NCBI GenBank assembly: GCA_021780055.1
Contig: JAJXZM010000539.1
Coordinates: 1-10,979 of the forward strand
Length of the DNA stretch: 10,979 bases
Source: Acidobacteriota bacterium
Lineage (GTDB): Bacteria > Acidobacteriota > Terriglobia > UBA7540
Direction: 5' to 3'
A program made the translations under genes and the position numbers. Positions 7,589 through 10,979 of this stretch are shown piece after piece. Each line of letters begins with the position of its first letter. Within the stretch, counting starts at the first letter, position 1. The notes below the pieces were generated by a model. It saw only the letters and a program-made list of their open reading frames with translations. It did not search any database and was not told the DNA's origin.

Positions 7589-8485
7589 CTAAGGGCTGAC
7601 ACGAACCCCTTGAGCGAAGGACGAGTACACCCCATTGTCCACCACGAGGCCATAAAAGTTCTTACCTTGGTTGAAGATCACTCCCCTAATCTCAACCTTA
7701 GCGGGAGCCTCGTTGATCACGAGGTTGAGGTCCCACGAAACCGAACAATTGGGACTCACCAGGAACGCGCCGGATACCGGAAGTTCCACCGGCATCGGGC
7801 CGAACTTCTCGTAGAGCATGCCCGTGTAGTCGCCATTTGATGTGACGTCCATACGGATCAACACGGTATCTGCAAATCCTATCTTCTCATCGGGAGAGAC
7901 GATGTTTTCAGCGCTGACGAGGTAGGTCCCCTGTCCGGTCTGCAGCCCACAAGTGTCCAGGGGTTCACTGGGCTTGCGGATGCGCTGCCCGCTGCCCAGC
8001 CATGCCAGCGTCGGTATGCCACTTTCACCAATGAAAGTGGGAACGCTGCTGAACTGCTGGCCATTTTTAATCAGGACAAAGCGCTCCTCGATCAGCGTGG
8101 CCGACGAGGCTCCCGGTAAGGTCACCGAATATCGGTACTTCCCTGTGCAGTCCTGATTCATCTCGGTGATCGTCACTCTCACGGGAACGGGATCGAAGCC
8201 TCCATTCAGTGATCCGACCCGAATCCAATAGAACCCATCGCCGACCCCGTCCGGCCCGAATGTTATTTCGCCGACGGCGACAAAGGGTGCCACCGCTCCC
8301 GCCCAATGGACGGGATATGGATTAGCCGTCAGATCCAGAACCAGGCTGGATCCTTTGTCGTAGAACGCATACGTACCCGTCATCGTTTCCAGGGTACACG
8401 GCGCCTGTGCTTTAGCCACTTGGGCGGCAAGGCACAGGCCGAACAGCAGACATGCAAACGTAATCAGTGTGTCTTTGCTTCGCAT
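7589..8485 (-). CDS. Secreted protein of two Cys...G-T-Y modules, function unknown
   Basis: Predicted 298 residues from the ATG at 8485, chosen for its AAAGGAGG site 8 nt upstream over the longer frame from 8542. A signal peptide covers residues 1-26 (hydrophobic 7-21, AKA|Q cleavage), so the protein is exported. The mature part appears to be two diverged copies of one beta-rich module. Module 1 opens with C30-TLETMTGTY and has its second Cys at C113 (NQDCTGKYRY). Module 2 opens with C179-GLQTGQGTY and has its second Cys at C247 (SPNCSVSWDL). In both, the first Cys is seven residues before GTY, which suggests one disulfide per module. Segments such as AVGEITFGPDGVGDG resemble a secreted GTYGF-type repeat that I recall from Acidobacteriota proteins. 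No catalytic motif is visible. It is divergent from the winged-helix/TPR regulator, its most likely controller by position. Confidence 0.82.
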   Translation of the reverse strand: MRSKDTLITFACLLFGLCLAAQVAKAQAPCTLETMTGTYAFYDKGSSLVLDLTANPYPVHWAGAVAPFVAVGEITFGPDGVGDGFYWIRVGSLNGGFDPVPVRVTITEMNQDCTGKYRYSVTLPGASSATLIEERFVLIKNGQQFSSVPTFIGESGIPTLAWLGSGQRIRKPSEPLDTCGLQTGQGTYLVSAENIVSPDEKIGFADTVLIRMDVTSNGDYTGMLYEKFGPMPVELPVSGAFLVSPNCSVSWDLNLVINEAPAKVEIRGVIFNQGKNFYGLVVDNGVYSSFAQGVRVSP

Positions 8486-8493
8486 GGTGGTTG

Positions 8494-8501
8494 CCTCCTT
8501 T
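8494..8501 (-). promoter_or_regulatory. Ribosome binding site setting the secreted-protein start
   Basis: AAAGGAGG on the minus strand, 8 nt before the ATG at 8485. Starting here puts the hydrophobic signal-peptide core close to the N-terminus, as expected, and discards 19 codons of the longest frame. Confidence 0.85.
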
Positions 8502-8610
8502 TGAGTATTTTCGAGATGATCGTAACGGGACGGCGCCCGCAAATAAATAGACTCTGGATTGTTTTCGCCTTACATTTGTATTTCCAGATAACTCTCCGAA
8601 AACAGGCCAC

Positions 8611-8639
8611 TTGACTATGAATTTGGTGGGGCGTATTCT
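8611..8639 (+). promoter_or_regulatory. Sigma-70-type promoter for the winged-helix/TPR regulator
   Basis: TTGACT (8611-8616), a 17-nt spacer and TATTCT (8634-8639). The -35 matches the consensus at 5 of 6 bases and the -10 at 4 of 6, with ideal spacing. Transcription would begin near 8646, giving a leader of roughly 20 nt before the ATG at 8669. The element lies in the divergent 183-bp intergenic region, so a protein bound here could affect both genes. Confidence 0.6.
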
Positions 8640-8657
8640 GCAGTCAGAGGGCTCGCC

Positions 8658-8661
8658 GGAG
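8658..8661 (+). promoter_or_regulatory. Ribosome binding site of the regulator gene
   Basis: GGAG followed by 7 nt and the ATG at 8669, which supports that start. It also fits the short leader predicted from the promoter upstream. Confidence 0.65.
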
Positions 8662-8668
8662 TCTTGTA

Positions 8669-10417
8669 ATGGCCACCACGGTTCGCTTCGACTGCTTCGA
8701 AGTCGAGTTGTCCTGCGGAAAACTCTATAAACGTGGGAACAGAATCGGCCTGCGCGAAAAGGCCTTTCAGGTCCTGGCCTTACTGCTTGAGCATCCCGGA
8801 GAAATTGTCACTCGAGAGGAATTGCAACGACGCTTATGGCGAGAAGACATTTTTGTTGATTTCGACAATAACCTGAACACGGTTGTTGCACGCTTACGTG
8901 AAGCACTGGGCGACTCCGCCGAGCATCCCCGTTTTATCGAAACCCTGCCCCGGCGCGGCTATCGCTTTCTGGGGACGGTCACCGAGGCCGCTGGCCCCCT
9001 GGAAGACGCCTCGAAGAAGAGGGCTCGATTGGTCGTGCTGCCGTTTGTGAACTTGAGCGGCGATCCGGAGCAAGAATACTTCAGCGATGCGATGATGGAC
9101 GAAATCATCACTGCGCTGGCAAACCTGGCGCCGGAGCACCTGGCTGTAATTGCACGCACCACGGCCATGCATTACAAGCACAGCCACAAGGATGTGTCCA
9201 GGATCGCCCGCGAAGTAGGAGTTGATTACGTTGTGGAAGGCGGGGTACGCAGGACTGATGGCCGGGTTGGAATCAATGTGCAGCTCATACAGGCCAGAGA
9301 CCAGGCTCACTTATTTGCCGAGAGGTACGATGCCGAGTTGTGCGACGTCTTTGCTCTGCAAGGTTCTATCGCGCAGGCTATTGCCGCTCATATCCCGTCG
9401 GCTGCCGGCAAAATGCGCACCGGTGTGGCGGGTGGCCACGTCGCCAGGAAACCGACGGAAGACCCCGCGGCTTATAATGCCTTTCTCCTGGGCCGCTTCC
9501 ATCTCAATAAGTACACGCCGGAAGATATGGCCAAGGCCAGACAGTATTTTGAAGAAGCCCTGGCGCGCGACCCCAACTTCGCGCTCCCGAACGACGGTCT
9601 GGCGGAACTTTACTGGTATTTGGGTTTCTATGGATTTGCGCCACCAAGGGAAGCGTGCTCGGCGGGGCTGTTCTATGCCTTGCGGGCGGTGGAAATTGAC
9701 AACAACCTGGCCGATACGCACGCTCTAATCGGCATGTATCGCAAGGAACTCGACTACAATTGGCGGGAGGTCGAGCGCGAAATGCAACTGGCCTTGCAAC
9801 TCAGCCGTCTCTCGCCGGTGGTAAGATTCAGGTACGCGCTCAGCGGATTGATGCCGCAAGGCCGCCTTGAGGAAGCGATCCGAGAGCTTGAAGGTGCCAT
9901 CGAGTCGGATCCTCTGTCAGTGCCCATGAATGTTTGGCTATGCGTCATGCTCTGGTTCGCTCGCCAATTCGACCGCGCCGTGGAGCAAGCGCTCCGGGCG
10001 ATCGAACTCGACCCGACCAACTTTATGGGTTACTGTGCGCTGGGGCAAGTCCGCACCATGCAGCGCGCCTTTAAGGAAGCGATCCCCGCGCTCCAGAGGG
10101 CCGCGGAACTTTCCGGGAATTCTCCCACTATGCTCGAATGGCTTGGACTGGCGCTTGCACAAGCCGGGCAAACCGTCGAAGCGCGAGCCTTGCTTCAGCG
10201 CTTCCACGAGATTGCCAAACAAAGCTACCTTCCCCCCACCTGCTTCGCCTGGATTCACTTCGGGCTGGGTGAAATAGACGACGCTTTTGCCTGGATGGAT
10301 CGAGCCGTTGACGCGCGTGATCCCATGATGGTTCCCATCAAGAGCTACTGTTTCCTGGACCCGCTCCGTGCTGACCCACGATTTACTGCCCTGTTGCACA
10401 AGATGAACCTGGCATAA
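8669..10417 (+). CDS. CadC/OmpR-type winged-helix regulator with TolB-like and TPR domains
   Basis: A 582-residue soluble regulator. Residues about 5-103 are an OmpR/CadC-type winged-helix DNA-binding domain (FDCFEVELSCGKLYKRG, REKAFQVLALLLEHPGEIVT, NNLNTVVARLREALGD, and the wing ETLPRRGYRFLG). Residues about 120-242 resemble the TolB-like N-terminal domain often fused to such regulators (LVVLPFVNLSGDPEQEYFSD, VGVDYVVEGGVRR). From about 267 to the end run helical TPR-like repeats (DPAAYNAFLLGRFHLNKYTP, ARQYFEEALARDPNFALPN, AVEQALRAIELDPTNFMGY, WLGLALAQAGQTVEARALLQ). No transmembrane helix separates DNA-binding and sensor parts, unlike CadC itself, so a cytoplasmic protein-binding or ligand input is inferred. 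There is no receiver domain or phospho-acceptor. It has its own promoter and is divergent from the secreted-protein gene; autoregulation or control of that gene is plausible but unproven. Confidence 0.92.
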   Translation: MATTVRFDCFEVELSCGKLYKRGNRIGLREKAFQVLALLLEHPGEIVTREELQRRLWREDIFVDFDNNLNTVVARLREALGDSAEHPRFIETLPRRGYRFLGTVTEAAGPLEDASKKRARLVVLPFVNLSGDPEQEYFSDAMMDEIITALANLAPEHLAVIARTTAMHYKHSHKDVSRIAREVGVDYVVEGGVRRTDGRVGINVQLIQARDQAHLFAERYDAELCDVFALQGSIAQAIAAHIPSAAGKMRTGVAGGHVARKPTEDPAAYNAFLLGRFHLNKYTPEDMAKARQYFEEALARDPNFALPNDGLAELYWYLGFYGFAPPREACSAGLFYALRAVEIDNNLADTHALIGMYRKELDYNWREVEREMQLALQLSRLSPVVRFRYALSGLMPQGRLEEAIRELEGAIESDPLSVPMNVWLCVMLWFARQFDRAVEQALRAIELDPTNFMGYCALGQVRTMQRAFKEAIPALQRAAELSGNSPTMLEWLGLALAQAGQTVEARALLQRFHEIAKQSYLPPTCFAWIHFGLGEIDDAFAWMDRAVDARDPMMVPIKSYCFLDPLRADPRFTALLHKMNLA

Positions 10418-10525
10418 CGCGCTGGCATTTGCTTCGCACTCCGGTCGAGAAGACGCCCCCGCGGGATAAGGTCCTGCCTCGTCCGCCCAGCGCCGGGCAA
10501 TCGTGCAAGCCTGGGTGGATCACCG

Positions 10526-10593
10526 CATTTCCGGAGTAGACTACTCGATGTATGGGTGGGGAAATGGATATCCCGATCTTCCGCTTGCGGAAG
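10526..10593 (+). repeat. Repeat B, copy 2 (68 bp), overlapping the flavoprotein start
   Basis: Gapless match to 7330-7397. The GAGTA/TACTC hairpin is kept, with one loop base changed. Its right end is a stronger hairpin than in copy 1: CTTCCGC (10578-10584), 2-nt loop, GCGGAAG (10587-10593). The last 30 bases of the repeat are the first ten codons of the downstream flavoprotein gene, so the repeat provides that gene's start region. Confidence 0.8.
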
Positions 10594-10979
10594 CGAAGAC
10601 GCGTGCTGTGGCTGCTTGCTGCCATCCCGGTTGTTGCGGGAGTGTTGAATCGGCCCGTGAGCCTGCACGGACAGAAAACCTTCCAACTGCTCGATGTGGA
10701 AAAAGTTCGCGCGGACCGGCCGGCTTCCACTGCGGTGCTGAACCTTGCTGCACCTGCACACCCCCTCGCGGAGACTTGCGATGTGCTGGTGGTGGGAGGC
10801 AGCACCGGCGGCACGTCGGCGGCGCTCGCTGCCGCACAGGCCGGCATGCACGTTTGCCTGACCGAGGAGACCCGGTGGCTGGGCGGGCAGATGACATCGC
10901 AGGGCGTCTCAGAGTTTGACGAGAACCGGTACATTGAAACCGCCGGCGGAACAGCCTCCTACTACCAGCTTCGCAACGG
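10564..10979 (+). CDS. Exported FAD-dependent oxidoreductase (5' part, runs off the window)
   Basis: 138 complete codons are visible and the frame is still open at the window edge. The N-terminus is basic (RKRRR at 9-13) followed by a hydrophobic stretch (14-28), so it is exported or membrane-anchored. RRVLW hints at a Tat signal, which would suit a flavoprotein, but the match is weak. After a linker, residues 73-96 form the FAD-binding Rossmann start (DVLVVGGSTGGTSAALAAAQ; Ser in place of the middle Gly of GxGxxG). ETRWLGGQMTSQGVSEFDEN follows, as in the FAD_oxidored family (PF12831). The substrate is unknown. An in-frame ATG at 10552 is an alternative start; a stop at 10537 excludes anything earlier. 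GGTGGGG just before 10564 is a poor, closely spaced ribosome site, so the choice is uncertain. The start region lies inside repeat B. Confidence 0.85.
   Translation, partial: MDIPIFRLRKRRRVLWLLAAIPVVAGVLNRPVSLHGQKTFQLLDVEKVRADRPASTAVLNLAAPAHPLAETCDVLVVGGSTGGTSAALAAAQAGMHVCLTEETRWLGGQMTSQGVSEFDENRYIETAGGTASYYQLRN

Noticed and set aside
7356..7592. 78-codon plus-strand frame beginning in repeat B copy 1
   Set aside because: Only its first codons resemble the flavoprotein start; the rest has no recognisable signature and it overlaps the 3' end of the secreted-protein gene. Kept as part of the repeat.
10503..10919. 138-codon plus-strand frame at the end of the window
   Set aside because: It is out of frame with the clear FAD-binding sequence, which reads from 10564 and runs off the window edge. 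Cys/Arg/Gly-rich composition fits a shadow frame.

Overview
The window looks like a chromosomal stretch from a moderately GC-rich Gram-negative bacterium, most likely an Acidobacteriota. This rests on gene content: a very large Oar-like TonB-dependent receptor with an N-terminal carboxypeptidase-regulatory-like domain, a CadC-type winged-helix/TolB-like/TPR regulator without a membrane segment, and a secreted protein built from Cys...G-T-Y modules. It is recognition by eye, not a database search.

Layout. Positions 1-53 hold the last codons of an upstream gene that overlaps (ATGA) a plus-strand gene (50-1405) for a three-part protein: flavin-reductase-like split barrel, GAF domain and a conserved C-terminal domain. 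A short-chain dehydrogenase (1470-2303, minus) converges on it. A gene-poor stretch (2304-3041) carries copy 1 of a 172-bp structured repeat (repeat A). The minus strand then encodes the Oar-like outer-membrane receptor (3042-6569). A second gene-poor stretch (6570-7588) carries copy 2 of repeat A and copy 1 of a 68-bp repeat (repeat B). Next is a divergent pair: a secreted two-module protein (7589-8485, minus) and a winged-helix/TPR regulator (8669-10417, plus), sharing a 183-bp intergenic region with a good sigma-70-type promoter facing the regulator. Last comes the 5' end of an exported FAD-dependent oxidoreductase (10564 to the window edge), whose start codon and first ten codons lie inside copy 2 of repeat B.

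The genes do not form one obvious pathway. The receptor, the secreted protein and the exported flavoprotein are all envelope or extracytoplasmic, and the regulator beside them could control the divergent secreted gene. The most unusual structure is the repeats: the receptor gene is flanked by direct copies of repeat A (about 89% identical, three conserved hairpins, one compensatory base-pair change), and the divergent pair is flanked by direct copies of repeat B (about 87% identical). Each block is therefore bracketed like a cassette that recombination could remove or move. Start sites for the receptor, secreted protein and dehydrogenase were set by strong Shine-Dalgarno sequences, which shortens the longest open frame of the first two. 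I saw no tRNA, rRNA, CRISPR array, transposase or canonical intrinsic terminator.
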